Positions 35,196-45,993 of a stretch of 64,000 nucleotides of DNA are shown piece by piece (position 1 is the first letter of the stretch; each line of letters begins with the position of its first letter). The notes below the pieces were generated by a model, which was given only the letters and a program-made list of their open reading frames with translations, did no database searches and had not been told where the DNA came from. The stretch spans positions 310,001 through 374,000 of the forward strand of contig CP171222.1 in NCBI GenBank assembly GCA_050908895.1, in the 5' to 3' direction. This DNA is from S5-A14a sp050908895 (GTDB taxonomy: Bacteria; Bacillota; Clostridia; Peptostreptococcales; Anaerovoracaceae). The translations under genes were made by a program, and so were the position numbers.

Positions 35196-36599
35196 TTACT
35201 TCTTGCCTAGATTCTTTTTGGATGCATATAAGAAAAGTACTAAGCATCCAATAGCGAATATTACTCCGATAACGTAGGCAATTTTTGGATTAATCTGAAA
35301 TCCTTCGGGAGCAATTAATATGTAAGTAGACGTCACAGCGGACATAAACGTTGCGGGTATTGCACATATTAAGTAATTTTTCTTGTGCTTATATAGATAT
35401 GCTGCTCCTGCCCATAATGCAATCATAGCAAGGGTCTGGTTAGACCATGAGAAATATCTCCAGATGATATTAAAGTCAAGTTGAGATAAAACTCCGCCTA
35501 TGATTAGAAGCGGCGCTGTAAGTGCAAGTCTGCGTTTCGTATCCTTCTGGTCAACTTTGAACCAATCGGCGATTGTAAGTCTAGCTGATCTGAAAGCGGT
35601 ATCACCAGATGTGATAGGACATGCAATAACACCTATCATTGCAAGTACTGCTCCAACAGGGCCTAACAGCACGTGACAAATTTCGTAAACTACGCCATTT
35701 GCAGTATTTTGTGCTAGGGCATTAGCAAGACCACCTGTTGACTGGTAGAATGCAACTCCACCTGCTGCCCAAATAAGAGCGATGACGCCTTCTGCTACCA
35801 TTGCACCGTAGAAAACTTTTCTTCCGTCTTTTTCACTCTTAAGACATCTAGCCATCATTGGAGATTGGGTTGCGTGAAATCCGGAGATTGCTCCGCAGGC
35901 TACTGTAATGAACATGAAAGGCCAAATAGGAGTATTTTTCGGATGTAGATTTGATAATTCCATTTCCGGAATATGATATCCCCCGATAATAATTCCGCCG
36001 GCTACACCAATGCACATAATAATTAAACATATTCCAAAGATTGGATATAGCTTTCCGATAATTTTGTCAATCGGAAGCAATGTAGCGAGAAAATAATACG
36101 CTAAAATTATAATTAACCAAGTGACTGTTGTCATATTTGGAACTAACATGTGAAGCAAAGCTGCCGGACCTGTTGCAAATACAGTTCCCACAAGAACTAA
36201 TAAAACGACTGAGAAAACACGCATAACGTTTTTCATTATTTTGCCAAGATAATGTCCTGTAAGTTCTGAAATTGATGCCCCGTCATGTCTAATTGAAAGC
36301 ATTCCGGACATAAAGTCGTGAACACCGCCACCTAGGATAGTTCCCAGAACAATCCAAATAAATACTACAGGACCCCACTGAGCACCTGCCAAGGCTCCGA
36401 ATATTGGACCAAGGCCTGCGATGTTCAGCAGTTGAATAAGGAACACCTTGGGTGTTGAAATTGGAACATAATCAATACCGTCCTGATGAGATATTGCTGG
36501 AGTTGGCTTGTCAGAAACTCCAAAAGTTTTTTCTACAAAAGCACCATAAGTCAGATAACCAACAATAAGAATTCCCAGTGCAATAAAAAATGTAATCAT
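35196..36599 (-). CDS. CstA-family carbon starvation protein / transporter
   Basis: 467 residues, about 14 membrane segments. The N-terminal GPIFGALAGAQWGPVVFIW and LGGGVHDFMSGMLSIRHDG and the central ACGAISGFHATQSPMMARCL are signatures of CstA. The group includes pyruvate and peptide transporters induced by carbon shortage. It is shorter than E. coli CstA (about 700 residues), as is normal for the clostridial short form. A GGAGGATTT site precedes the ATG. Confidence 0.9.
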   Translation of the reverse strand: MITFFIALGILIVGYLTYGAFVEKTFGVSDKPTPAISHQDGIDYVPISTPKVFLIQLLNIAGLGPIFGALAGAQWGPVVFIWIVLGTILGGGVHDFMSGMLSIRHDGASISELTGHYLGKIMKNVMRVFSVVLLVLVGTVFATGPAALLHMLVPNMTTVTWLIIILAYYFLATLLPIDKIIGKLYPIFGICLIIMCIGVAGGIIIGGYHIPEMELSNLHPKNTPIWPFMFITVACGAISGFHATQSPMMARCLKSEKDGRKVFYGAMVAEGVIALIWAAGGVAFYQSTGGLANALAQNTANGVVYEICHVLLGPVGAVLAMIGVIACPITSGDTAFRSARLTIADWFKVDQKDTKRRLALTAPLLIIGGVLSQLDFNIIWRYFSWSNQTLAMIALWAGAAYLYKHKKNYLICAIPATFMSAVTSTYILIAPEGFQINPKIAYVIGVIFAIGCLVLFLYASKKNLGKK

Positions 36600-36734
36600 A
36601 AATCCTCCATTATTCTTTTATGTACAGAAAATAATACAATTGAGATTATATATTGAAGTAAATGGAGATGTCAATAAATTAACTAAATTTTCAAGGTTCC
36701 CTTGTTAAAAATATTTAAGTACAGGTGAAAATGG

Positions 36735-37676
36735 CTATTTCCAGAGTTTATCGGGATACAGTCCTTTGTCTTTCATTGACTGTATTGCATTTGAAACTAA
36801 AGCTTTATCCTCTTGATATGTCATGCCATACCATTTATCATGAGAAGGCAAAATCTTTACCTTTGCAGTTCTATCAGAAATCATTTTATCTACTACAGAT
36901 GGTAGAAAATATTCGGCTTTCAAAGGATTTTCATTGAGTGCATTTTCTAAAAATACGGGAAATCCCTCTATCATCGCTGTCATGAATTCTTGTGTATATC
37001 CCCAAAAGTTCATGGATACAAAAGATTCCTCAGATAGCTCAACTTGTTCTCCGGTATTTTCATCTTCGTATATAATTTCCCCGGAATCTAGTCGCCAAAT
37101 CTTGGTTCTTTCTACTATGTCTGTAAGATAAGATTCTTCGTCTACTTGACATACACCCCTTGCAACATGTCCTGATTCAGATAAGGTGTTTTTAAGAGGA
37201 TATCCTACCATAGCAAAAGTGGCCGGCAAAGTATTTTGGTCTGATGGGCTCTTCTCCTGAGATAGAAAATCGTATATTTGTGCAAAAGCACCGGGCCCGT
37301 AATAGTCATCTGCATTGATTACGGCGAAAGGACCCTTGACAAGATCCCTTGCAGCCATAACTGCTTGACATGTGCCCCACGGCTTGGTTCTGCCTTCGGG
37401 AACTGAGAATCCTTTTGGCAAATCATCTAGTTTCTGATATGCGAAATGCATGTTTATATACTTTGCAGCTCTATCCTGAAGAAGATTGTTAAAGGCCTCT
37501 TGATGTTCCTCGCGGATTATAAAGACAACATCCTTAAAACCTGCCATCATAGCATCGTAAAGAGAGAAGTCAAGTAAGATTTCTCCTTGTGGAGTAACTG
37601 GGTCCATTTGTTTTAAACCGCCGTATCTGCTTCCCATACCGGCAGCCATTATAATTAATGTCGCTTTAGTTATCAT
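36735..37676 (-). CDS. Nucleotidyltransferase-family protein (sugar-nucleotide type)
   Basis: 313 residues. The N-terminus TLIIMAAGMGSRYGGLKQMDP is the nucleotide-binding loop of the NTP_transferase family, and AVINADDYYGPGAFAQIYDF holds the metal aspartates. The family activates sugar phosphates with a nucleotide; the sugar is not clear. The ATG lies 10 bases inside the end of the activase pseudogene, so it may depend on that transcript. An AAAGGAG site is present. Confidence 0.85.
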   Translation of the reverse strand: MITKATLIIMAAGMGSRYGGLKQMDPVTPQGEILLDFSLYDAMMAGFKDVVFIIREEHQEAFNNLLQDRAAKYINMHFAYQKLDDLPKGFSVPEGRTKPWGTCQAVMAARDLVKGPFAVINADDYYGPGAFAQIYDFLSQEKSPSDQNTLPATFAMVGYPLKNTLSESGHVARGVCQVDEESYLTDIVERTKIWRLDSGEIIYEDENTGEQVELSEESFVSMNFWGYTQEFMTAMIEGFPVFLENALNENPLKAEYFLPSVVDKMISDRTAKVKILPSHDKWYGMTYQEDKALVSNAIQSMKDKGLYPDKLWK

Positions 37677-40600
37677 ATTTTCTCCTTTTTATAGTGATTT
37701 CCTGAGCAACAGAAAGCATTAATTTAATTCTATTAAATTGGTTTACCTCTGAAGCTGACGCATCAAAATCAATAGGAACAATGTTGACGTCGCCATAATG
37801 TTCCCTTATTGATTTGAGTATACCCTTACCTGTTATGTGATTTGGTAAGCAACCAAAAGGTTGTACACATATTATATTTCTTATGTCATGGTCAATCAAG
37901 TCTATCATTTCACCTGTTAATAACCATCCTTCACCGTACTGATTAGAAAGGCTTACGTAATTAGAAGCTTTTCTAGCTATAGTATCAATTTTTTCAGGGA
38001 CTTGATATTTGGATTTTTTTAGGTAGCTTCTCACAATGTCTCGGTAAAAATCGATATAGTTAATCAAGAGATTGGAAAGAAGCTGCGGCATTAGCGGTTG
38101 AGATAGGTCACGACGTTTAAACGTAGCGTTTTTAAATGAATACATCATAAAATCTGTCAAATCTGATAAAACAGCCTCAGCACCCTCGGCTTCCAAATTA
38201 TCGATAAGGAAATTATTAGCTTGGGGGAGATATTTTACTAGAATTTCCCCAACGATTCCAACCTTTGGTTTTGTTATATTTTTTGTAGGTATTGCAGAAA
38301 AAGCCTTAATTATGCCTTTAACATTTTTTCTGAAAGCACTCAAACTGAAATCCTTATTTGCAGCTAATTCTTTAATTAGCTTATCTTTAACATGGTTTGC
38401 CTGTCCATGAGCCTCCTCATATGGCCTGGTTGCAAGAAGGCATCTCTGAATCAAATCCCCATATTGTAGTCGGATAATCAGCCTTCTACCAAGAGAAATG
38501 GTTTGACTGGTAGATAACTTTATACCGGGATGAGACTCGATGCCTTGGAAAGATAGTGCCAAAACCGGTATTTGAGAGAACCCTGCGTCAGAAAGGGCCT
38601 TTCTTATAAGTGCTACATAATTTGAAGCGCGGCATGCCCCGCCTGTCTGAGAAATCATCAAAGAAATATTATCTGGATTGTATTTCCCTCTATTTAAAGC
38701 TTCAAGAAATTGTCCCACAACAAAAATGGAAGGATAACAGGAATCATTATTAACGTATTTTAAGCCATTATCTATAACAGTTTGCCCCAAATTTTCCATG
38801 AGTTCAACATTGAAATCAAAATCAGAACCTAGAGTTGACATGAGACTGAACTGTATAGGTGCCATCTGCGGGATTAAAATTGTATGTTTTTCCTTATGCT
38901 CTTTGCGGAACAAAATAACTTGCTTGCAGTCATGAACTTCTAAAGGTTTGGTATTTCGACCATTAAGAGTCTCTATTAGAGATCTTATTCTAATCTTTAT
39001 GGCTCCTAAATTGCTAACTTCATCAATCTTAAGGACTGTATGGAGTTTGTTGTAATGTTGGAGAATTTCGTGAACCTGATCTGTTGTGATTGCATCCAGT
39101 CCACAACCAAAGGAGTTAAGTTGAATCAACTCTAGGTTTTCCGTTTGACCAACATATTTAGCAGCACGATATAACCTTGCGTGGTATGTCCATTGATCTA
39201 GAACTCGAAGATTATGCTCAATATCAACGTTTTCTAATAGAAAATCAGGTGTTAGAACACCAAGACCGAGGGAAGTAATAAGCTCCGGAATACCATGGTT
39301 TATTTCCTTGTCCAGATGATAAGGTCTGCCAACTAAGACAATAGCCTTTATATTGTTTTTTGATAATTCTTCATACGTCTTTTTCCCAAGAGCAATGTTT
39401 TTTTCTCTAGATTCTGCTACTGCCCTAAAGCCCAAGGTGCATGCTGCTTCTATTTCCTCCAATTTGATATTAGAGAAAATCGTAGATAGACGATTTGCTA
39501 ATTTTTCAGAGTCGTGAAGAGATAAGAATGGATTCACAATAGGAATTCCATTTAAATTCATATTGTTTTTTATAACTTCGGAATATTCACAAACTACAGG
39601 ACAATTAAGAGAATTATTTTGCTTGTCAAACTCTTTTTGCTCGTAAAATACCGATGGATAAAAAATAAAATATTAAATTTTCTATGTGACCGTGGACAAG
39701 TTTTGCAGGGTAACAAGCTGTTTCCGATGGGATAGTATCAATGCCATCCTCATAGGTTTTCCTAGTCGTTTCATCAGACAAAATAACATGATATCCCAGA
39801 GTTGTAAAAAACTATGCCAAAACGGATAATTCTCATACATGTTAAGAACCCTAGGTATCCCCACGCTGCCACGGAAAGCTTTGTCTTTAGGAAGACAAGG
39901 TCTATCAAATAAAAGGGAATACTTATCTGCAAACAGGTTTGGTAGTGATTTTACTGCCGGTTTTAAGTTTACCCCTCCTTTTTCACAGCGATTACCGGTT
40001 ATATATTTTGCTTTGTTAGGAAAAATATTAATTTTAATCCTACATTGGTTACTACAACCTTTGCAATTTGTCTCTTTCTCTTCATAAGAAAAAGTTTTCA
40101 GATCATCTTCTGAAATTATACCGGATTCATTAGTAACACGATTTTTTGAAATTAATGCCATTCCGAAAGCTCCCATAAGACCGGATATGGAGGGTCTTGT
40201 AACTTGTCGGCCGGTTAAATTTTCAAAGGCACGCAAAACAGCGTCAGATAGGAATGTTCCTCCTTGAACGACGATGTGATTTCCAAGTTGTTTAGGGTCT
40301 CGAATTTTAATTACTTTTTGGATGGCATTTTGTATTACTGAGTAAGCTAGACCTGCTGCAATATCACAGGCTTCATATCCTTCTTTCTGTGCTTGCTTAA
40401 CATTTGAATTCATGAAAACGGTGCATCTTGAACCAAGATCTACGGGATTTTTAGCCATGAGGGCGATTTCTGAGAATTTTATTGTTGACATGCCTATGCT
40501 TTTTGAGAAAGTTTCGAGGAAGGATCCACAGCCGGAGCTACAAGCTTCATTTAAAAGAATTGAATCAATGACTCCATCATGGATGCTCATAGATTTCATA

Positions 40601-41863
40601 TCTTGAACGCCTATATCAATTATGAAATCTACTTCTTTATCGAAATACTTTGCTGCGATGAAGTGAGCTATCGTCTCTACTTCTCCGACATCTATATTGA
40701 GTGCTGCTTTTATGAAATCTTCACCATAACCTGTAACTCCTGAGGCTTTTATATAACTGTCTTTTGTTTTTGTTTTGTAGATATGTTCTAGTTCTTTTTT
40801 TAAGATGTTGAGTGGTTCTCCCTCGTTATTTGCGTAGGAAGAGTAGAGTATTTTGTTGTCGTCAGAAATTAGGACAAGCTTAGAGGTTGTAGATCCGGAA
40901 TCTATGCCCAGATACATGGGCCCGGAATATTTTGCTAAATCCTCATATTCTATACTTATCTGATTATGTCTCTGTCTAAAATCTTTTAATTCTTTCAAGG
41001 TTCTGAAAAGAGGAGGGCGGTTTGTATTTGATCTGTCATCTTTAACCTTTAAATTGAGCTCATTTATTATGTTTTTTAAAGATGTAGAATTTGAGTCAAA
41101 AGAAGCAATAGCCGCACCTTTGGCAACAAAAATTTCACTGCCGATCGGTGTAATTACTTGGTTTTCATTTAAGCTGAGGGTTTTGATAAATCTTTCCTTT
41201 AGAGAAGATAGAAAATGCAAAGGTCCGCCTAAAAACGCTACATTGCCTTTTACAGGACGCCCAGGCTAAATTTGAAATGGTCTGATGCACCACTGATTGT
41301 AGCACGGACATGGCTATATCTTCTTTGCTTACACACTGATTGATAAGAGCCTGTACATCGGTTTTTGCAAATACACCGCAACGCGATGCTATCGGATGTA
41401 TTTGTGAAAAAACCTTAGCTAAGATATCAAGTCCTTTGGCATCGGTGTTTAATAATGTGGCCATCTGATCTATAAACGCTCCTGTTCCACCTGCACATAT
41501 GGAATTCATTCTGGATTCAATAGAACCTGTTAGATACAAAATTTTAGAATCTTCTCCCCCAAGCTCAATTGCTACATCGGTGTGTTCGATATATGTAGAG
41601 ATAGCCTTTGATAAGGCTACAACTTCTTGGATAAAAGGTATACCTAAATATTTGTGTATATATAGTCCTCCTGATCCTGTAACATTAATGGTAACGTTAG
41701 CATTCCCGATAATGTTAAAGCATTCATGAAATACTCTCTCCATTGTGGTTTTGACATCAGACATATGGCGTGTATACGTCTGATGAATAACTTTAAAATT
41801 ATTATCAAGGGCTACCAGTTTAACTGTTGTAGACCCTACGTCTAATCCTAAATGTATTGTCAT
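37666..41863 (-). pseudogene. Giant acyl-CoA dehydratase activase (BadF/BcrA type), broken by frameshifts
   Basis: About 1,400 codons on the minus strand would encode one protein. The first ATPase domain starts at 41863 (LGLDVGSTTVKLVALDNN), the second reads YLGIDSGSTTSKLVLISDD, and a Cys-containing DUF2229 region and a C-terminal dehydratase-related part (CVQPFGCLPNHITGKG) follow. The frame breaks near 41265 (NLA, then GRPVKGNVAFLGGPLHF in another frame), near 39805 (PFWHS, then TTLGYHVILSDE), and near 39660 (HGHIENLI, then YPSVFYEQKEFD). All three breaks fall in conserved sequence, so the gene looks recently inactivated. Intact relatives activate 2-hydroxyacyl-CoA dehydratases by ATP-driven electron transfer. 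Confidence 0.85.
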
Positions 41864-42063
41864 TTTAATATCTCCTTCGAACTGCATTATACACCTTTTT
41901 GTCAGAATAATCTCTTTAAAATTTTTTAAATGACTTTCAGTTTTTATGGCACTTTTATGAGGAAATATCATGTAATTTTCAATAAATCCAGAATAAAACT
42001 TATTTGATTTATTAATACTTTGTGATATAATTAGCATAGATGGCTATACGAAGGGAGATATTT

Positions 42064-43458
42064 ATGAATAAGAAAAGAAGTACATTGATGGCCGGCTTCC
42101 TAATCCCGTCCATCATAGGTATCATTTTATTTATGATACCGGTAAAAAAAGCCTGGTTCGGAATGACAGGTAAGGATGTGAATGACTGGACAATTTCAGT
42201 TAAGATTTTGGCTGATATAATTTCCGGCGCTATTGGTACTGCCTTACCACTTGTTTGTGTTATTATTGTTACAATTTCTGCTATTATGTCCTTGATTGCA
42301 CTAGGTAAACCAAAGTTTATTGTTGAGCACCCAGTTTTAAAAGACACATTTGCTACAACACCAATATGGGTTGTAATTCGTGTTTTGGGTGCTATTTTTG
42401 TATGGTTAACATATCTTAAGGTCCAGGCGGGAGAAGGCAATAGTGGAGTCATCCATTGGATAACCAACGCAGATGATGGAGGATTCGTCCTTGGCGACTT
42501 GCTTACAACCTTAGTAATAATCTTTGCAATTGCAAGTTTGCTTTTACCTTTGCTACTTGATTTTGGCTTATTGGAATTTGTAGGAGCTCTGCTTACAAAA
42601 GTTATGAGACCTCTGTTCAAAATTCCTGGTCGTGCGGCAGTAGACTGTTTCACGTCATGGATTGGAGACGGTACGTTAGGTGTAATGTTGACGTGCAATC
42701 AGTATGAAGGCGGATACTACTCAACACGAGAAGCATCTGTAATTGCAACTACATTCTCAGCTGTTTCAATTACATTTAGTATAGTTGTTCTGGCACAGGT
42801 TGATTTGATGCAATACTTTGGACAATACTACTTGACGGTTTGTTTAATCGGTATTGTATGCGCAATAATTTGCCCGAGAATACCTCCTCTATCTTTAAAG
42901 AAAGATACTTACCTGGTAGAAGGAAAAGCTATGGGAGAAAGCTTACCTGAAGGCTTTGACAGTTCTGCTCAATATGGAGTACACTTGGCACTAGAAAGAG
43001 TTTCTGAGCATAAAGGTGCCGGACAGTTTATTAGTAACGGTCTAAAAAATATGGTTGGAATGTGGTTTGGAGTAATGCCGGTCGTAATGTGCATTGGTAC
43101 ATTAGCTTTAGCAATTGCCAATAATACTGAAGTTTTCACATTTTTAGGCAAGCCTTTCATGCCATTACTTCAGCTCTTAGATATTCCTGAGGCCGTTCAT
43201 GCATCAAAGACTATGGTCGTAGGCTTCACGGATATGTTCACACCTGCAATTATCGCAGCCGGAACTGTAAAATCTGAAATGACTAGATTTATTATTGCGG
43301 TAATATCTGTTACACAGTTAATTTATCTGTCTGAAGTTGGTGGACTGATTTTGGGCTCTAAGCTTCCTGTTAATATTGGAGAACTATTCCTAATATTCTT
43401 GGAAAGAACTATTATCAGCTTACTAATCGTTGCTCCAATTGCACATTTGATTTTTTAA
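42064..43458 (+). CDS. YjiH-family nucleoside-recognition-domain membrane protein
   Basis: 464 residues, about 9-11 membrane segments. It is a paralogue of the truncated protein at the left edge: shared blocks include FGLLEFVGALLTKVMRPLFK, CNQYEGGYYSTREASVIATT, and the C-terminal FLERTIISLLIV. Function is not established; transport of a nucleoside-like or organic compound is suspected for the family. The frame opens at 42040, but AAGGGAG is spaced correctly for ATG 42064. A terminator lies about 100 bases after the stop. Confidence 0.82.
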   Translation: MNKKRSTLMAGFLIPSIIGIILFMIPVKKAWFGMTGKDVNDWTISVKILADIISGAIGTALPLVCVIIVTISAIMSLIALGKPKFIVEHPVLKDTFATTPIWVVIRVLGAIFVWLTYLKVQAGEGNSGVIHWITNADDGGFVLGDLLTTLVIIFAIASLLLPLLLDFGLLEFVGALLTKVMRPLFKIPGRAAVDCFTSWIGDGTLGVMLTCNQYEGGYYSTREASVIATTFSAVSITFSIVVLAQVDLMQYFGQYYLTVCLIGIVCAIICPRIPPLSLKKDTYLVEGKAMGESLPEGFDSSAQYGVHLALERVSEHKGAGQFISNGLKNMVGMWFGVMPVVMCIGTLALAIANNTEVFTFLGKPFMPLLQLLDIPEAVHASKTMVVGFTDMFTPAIIAAGTVKSEMTRFIIAVISVTQLIYLSEVGGLILGSKLPVNIGELFLIFLERTIISLLIVAPIAHLIF

Positions 43459-43554
43459 TCAAATTTAGGAATAAATTGAATACAACTTTAAAGTTTTTCT
43501 TGATAAAAATTTTAAAACCGTAGAATATATTAAAAACCAAACGCTATAGCCAGA

Positions 43555-43582
43555 AAACCCCGTCGAATTTGACGGGGTTTTA
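43555..43582. terminator. Bidirectional terminator
   Basis: AAAACCCCGTC / GACGGGGTTTT, an 11-bp perfect stem with a 6-nt loop and flanking A and T runs, between the convergent YjiH-type and DUF2148 genes. Confidence 0.9.
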
Positions 43583-43650
43583 GTTTAGGCAATGCAAAAC
43601 TCGACATTTGATGAGGTGAGAAATTGCTAATAAAGATTGATGGTATATTG

Positions 43651-44220
43651 TTAAAGTAGTATTGAACCGGGATTCCTGTCAAAGAAGAGATTTTTCGAAC
43701 CGGTATAAAGAGGTATCCCATATGCAATTTCAATATCGTCGGTTCCATCCTCATCAGCAAGTTGAAAGTATCGTAGCAAAACAGCCGCTCGTCCTGCAGA
43801 ATACATAATGCGGTTATCAACGTGATGCTTAGAGGCAACTTCTACAGCAGAACCAAGAGCTATACCAAGATCCGTTATATTAAAAGCACATCTGCCGCCT
43901 CCTTTTTTCATTTCTCCGCAATTTTCAAAGCCGCACATAGCACATTCTTTGAGTCCAAAAGGCATTTGTATACATCCAAGAACTACAACAGCGTGGGACT
44001 GGTCAACATTATTACCATCTCTTATAAAAAATGGCAGATTATAGAAGTCTCCTAAAAAGCGCATTTTCTCAGCTAGCATATCTTTTTCCTTGCCTGTAAT
44101 GACGAATCCTCTAACAGTATCTCTACCACTTCCCTTGGGTGCAGTTTTTGCAGCGGTAAGCATCATATCAGCTACCTGGAATGCAGTGTCTTTTTCTGAA
44201 GAACAAATATTTTTTATCAT
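43651..44220 (-). CDS. DUF2148 (ferredoxin-like domain) protein
   Basis: 189 residues. It has the DUF2148 pattern: an N-terminal MLTAAKTAPKGSGRDTVRG and a cysteine cluster LKECAMCGFENCGEM, followed by GRCAFNITDLGIALGSAVEVA. The cysteines probably bind an iron-sulfur cluster. Family members are common in strict anaerobes and have no proven role. The start has a weak GGTGTAAC site. Confidence 0.85.
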   Translation of the reverse strand: MIKNICSSEKDTAFQVADMMLTAAKTAPKGSGRDTVRGFVITGKEKDMLAEKMRFLGDFYNLPFFIRDGNNVDQSHAVVVLGCIQMPFGLKECAMCGFENCGEMKKGGGRCAFNITDLGIALGSAVEVASKHHVDNRIMYSAGRAAVLLRYFQLADEDGTDDIEIAYGIPLYTGSKNLFFDRNPGSILL

Positions 44221-44389
44221 TAGTGTTACACCTCCGCACGGCTATTATCGCAACAAAATAGGGCTCTTGTCAATACAACTGACATAGAAATGGTGTTTCT
44301 GACATAAATTATTGACTATGAAATAAAAATTGTTAAAGGCTCATAATATATTTAAAAATAAGGAACAAGAAGAAAAGAGAAATCACAGC

Positions 44390-44419
44390 TTGCATTTTTG
44401 ATATATATTGTGATAAAAT
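44390..44419 (+). promoter_or_regulatory. Promoter of rpmE
   Basis: TTGCAT and TAAAAT separated by 18 bp, about 95 bases before the rpmE start. Confidence 0.5.
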
Positions 44420-44514
44420 ATTAGAGCTATCGGGAAGTCATATATGTTGTGATGATGATAAGCAATTATGCAGAGGGTACCAAACTGGCACCTGAGCAGG
44501 AAAGAGGTGAAAAC

Positions 44515-44715
44515 ATGAAGGAAGGAATCCATCCTGATTATAAGGAATGTAAAGTAACTTGCGCATGTGGTAATGAATTCATTACTAAATCAACCGAGTC
44601 AGAGATAAGACTAGAAGTATGCTCAGCATGCCATCCGTTCTTTACAGGTCAGCAGAAGTTCGTTAATCGTGGCGGACGTGTTGAAAAGTTCAAGAACAAG
44701 TACAACATCGACTAA
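44515..44715 (+). CDS. rpmE: 50S ribosomal protein L31 (zinc form)
   Basis: 66 residues. It begins MKEGIHPDYKECKVTCACGN and has the zinc-binding cysteines of the C+ type (TCACGNEF and VCSACHPFFTG). The frame is open 66 bases further up, but GAGGTGAAAAC fixes ATG 44515. A terminator follows directly, so it is monocistronic. Confidence 0.95.
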   Translation: MKEGIHPDYKECKVTCACGNEFITKSTESEIRLEVCSACHPFFTGQQKFVNRGGRVEKFKNKYNID

Positions 44716-44731
44716 TAATCAGACTAAGATG

Positions 44732-44759
44732 AGACCGCAAGAAATTGCGGTCTTTGTTT
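44732..44759 (+). terminator. Terminator after rpmE
   Basis: AGACCGCAA / TTGCGGTCT, 9-bp stem with a 4-nt loop and a T-rich tail. Confidence 0.88.
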
Positions 44760-44856
44760 ATGTTGGACATAGAAAGTCAATTTATGGTATAATATTAAGT
44801 TAGAAAAAACTCATGCGGACAGTTGTTTTGTGCGTTGAAATATAGGAGTAATGCGA

Positions 44857-45921
44857 ATGTTTGATAAATTGGATTTTATACTTGAAAAATATGAGGAACT
44901 ATCAGCAAAAGTCAGTGATCCTGACGTAATTGCCGATCAACCTCTATGGCAGAAACACATTAAAGAGATGGGCGAAATGGAGCCGATTGTAAAGAAGTAT
45001 AAAGAATACAAAAAGGCGAAAGAATCTGTTGCGGAAGCCAAGGAAATCCTCGAAATGGAAGACGATATTGAGTTGAGAGAAATGGCTAAAATGGAGCTTT
45101 CAGAGCAAGAGGATAGCATAGAGACAATGGAAGCTGAACTGAAAGTTCTTTTGTTACCTAAAGACCCTAATGATGAGAAAAACGTTATACTGGAGGTCAG
45201 AGCCGGAACGGGCGGAGACGAAGCTGCCTTGTTCGGACAAGACATTCTAAGAATGTATATGCGATATGCGGAAAGAAATAGATGGAAAGCTGAAATACTT
45301 GAAATAAATGACACCGGAATTGGCGGAATTAAGGAAGCGGTGGTTCTTATTAAGGGTAAGGGTGCTTATTCAAGACTTAAGTATGAAAGTGGAACTCACA
45401 GAGTTCAGCGTGTGCCTGAAACTGAATCTTCCGGAAGGATTCACACATCTGCGGCTACCGTAGCAGTACTTCCGGAAGTTGATGATGTGGATGTAGAAGT
45501 TAATCCTAACGATGTTAGAGTCGATGTTTATAGGGCATCAGGAAACGGTGGACAGTGCGTAAATACTACTGACTCTGCAGTAAGACTTACTCATGTGCCA
45601 ACCGGTCTTGTGGTGACCTGTCAGGACGAAAAATCTCAAATCAAAAATAAGGAGAAAGCTTTCAAAGTTTTGAGAGCTAGACTTTATGATTTGATGATGC
45701 AAAAGCAGAATGATGAAATTTCTGCTGAGCGTAGGAGCCAGGTTGGATCTGGAGACAGGTCAGAGCGTATCAGGACTTATAATTTCCCACAGGGACGAGT
45801 GACTGATCACAGGATAGGGCTGACTCTATATAAGCTTGAGAGCATTTTGGATGGGGAAATCAATGAAATTATCGATGCTATGACCACCCATGAACAAGCT
45901 GAGAAAATGAAAAATTTCTGA
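44857..45921 (+). CDS. prfA: Peptide chain release factor 1
   Basis: 354 residues. The peptidyl-transferase motif GGQ lies in YRASGNGGQCVNTTDSAV. The stop-codon recognition tripeptide PET lies in HRVQRVPETESSGRIHTSAA, the PxT form of RF1 that reads UAA and UAG. The glutamine of GGQ is the expected target of PrmC, encoded at 61024-61884. ATG 44857 is chosen over 44851 because AGGAG is only 2 nt from the first. Confidence 0.95.
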   Translation: MFDKLDFILEKYEELSAKVSDPDVIADQPLWQKHIKEMGEMEPIVKKYKEYKKAKESVAEAKEILEMEDDIELREMAKMELSEQEDSIETMEAELKVLLLPKDPNDEKNVILEVRAGTGGDEAALFGQDILRMYMRYAERNRWKAEILEINDTGIGGIKEAVVLIKGKGAYSRLKYESGTHRVQRVPETESSGRIHTSAATVAVLPEVDDVDVEVNPNDVRVDVYRASGNGGQCVNTTDSAVRLTHVPTGLVVTCQDEKSQIKNKEKAFKVLRARLYDLMMQKQNDEISAERRSQVGSGDRSERIRTYNFPQGRVTDHRIGLTLYKLESILDGEINEIIDAMTTHEQAEKMKNF

Positions 45922-45993
45922 TAATATTTTCAAGATAGGAAAATATAGAGGATTTTTAATACAGATTTCATGTGGGAGTGAAGGTAAATTAAG

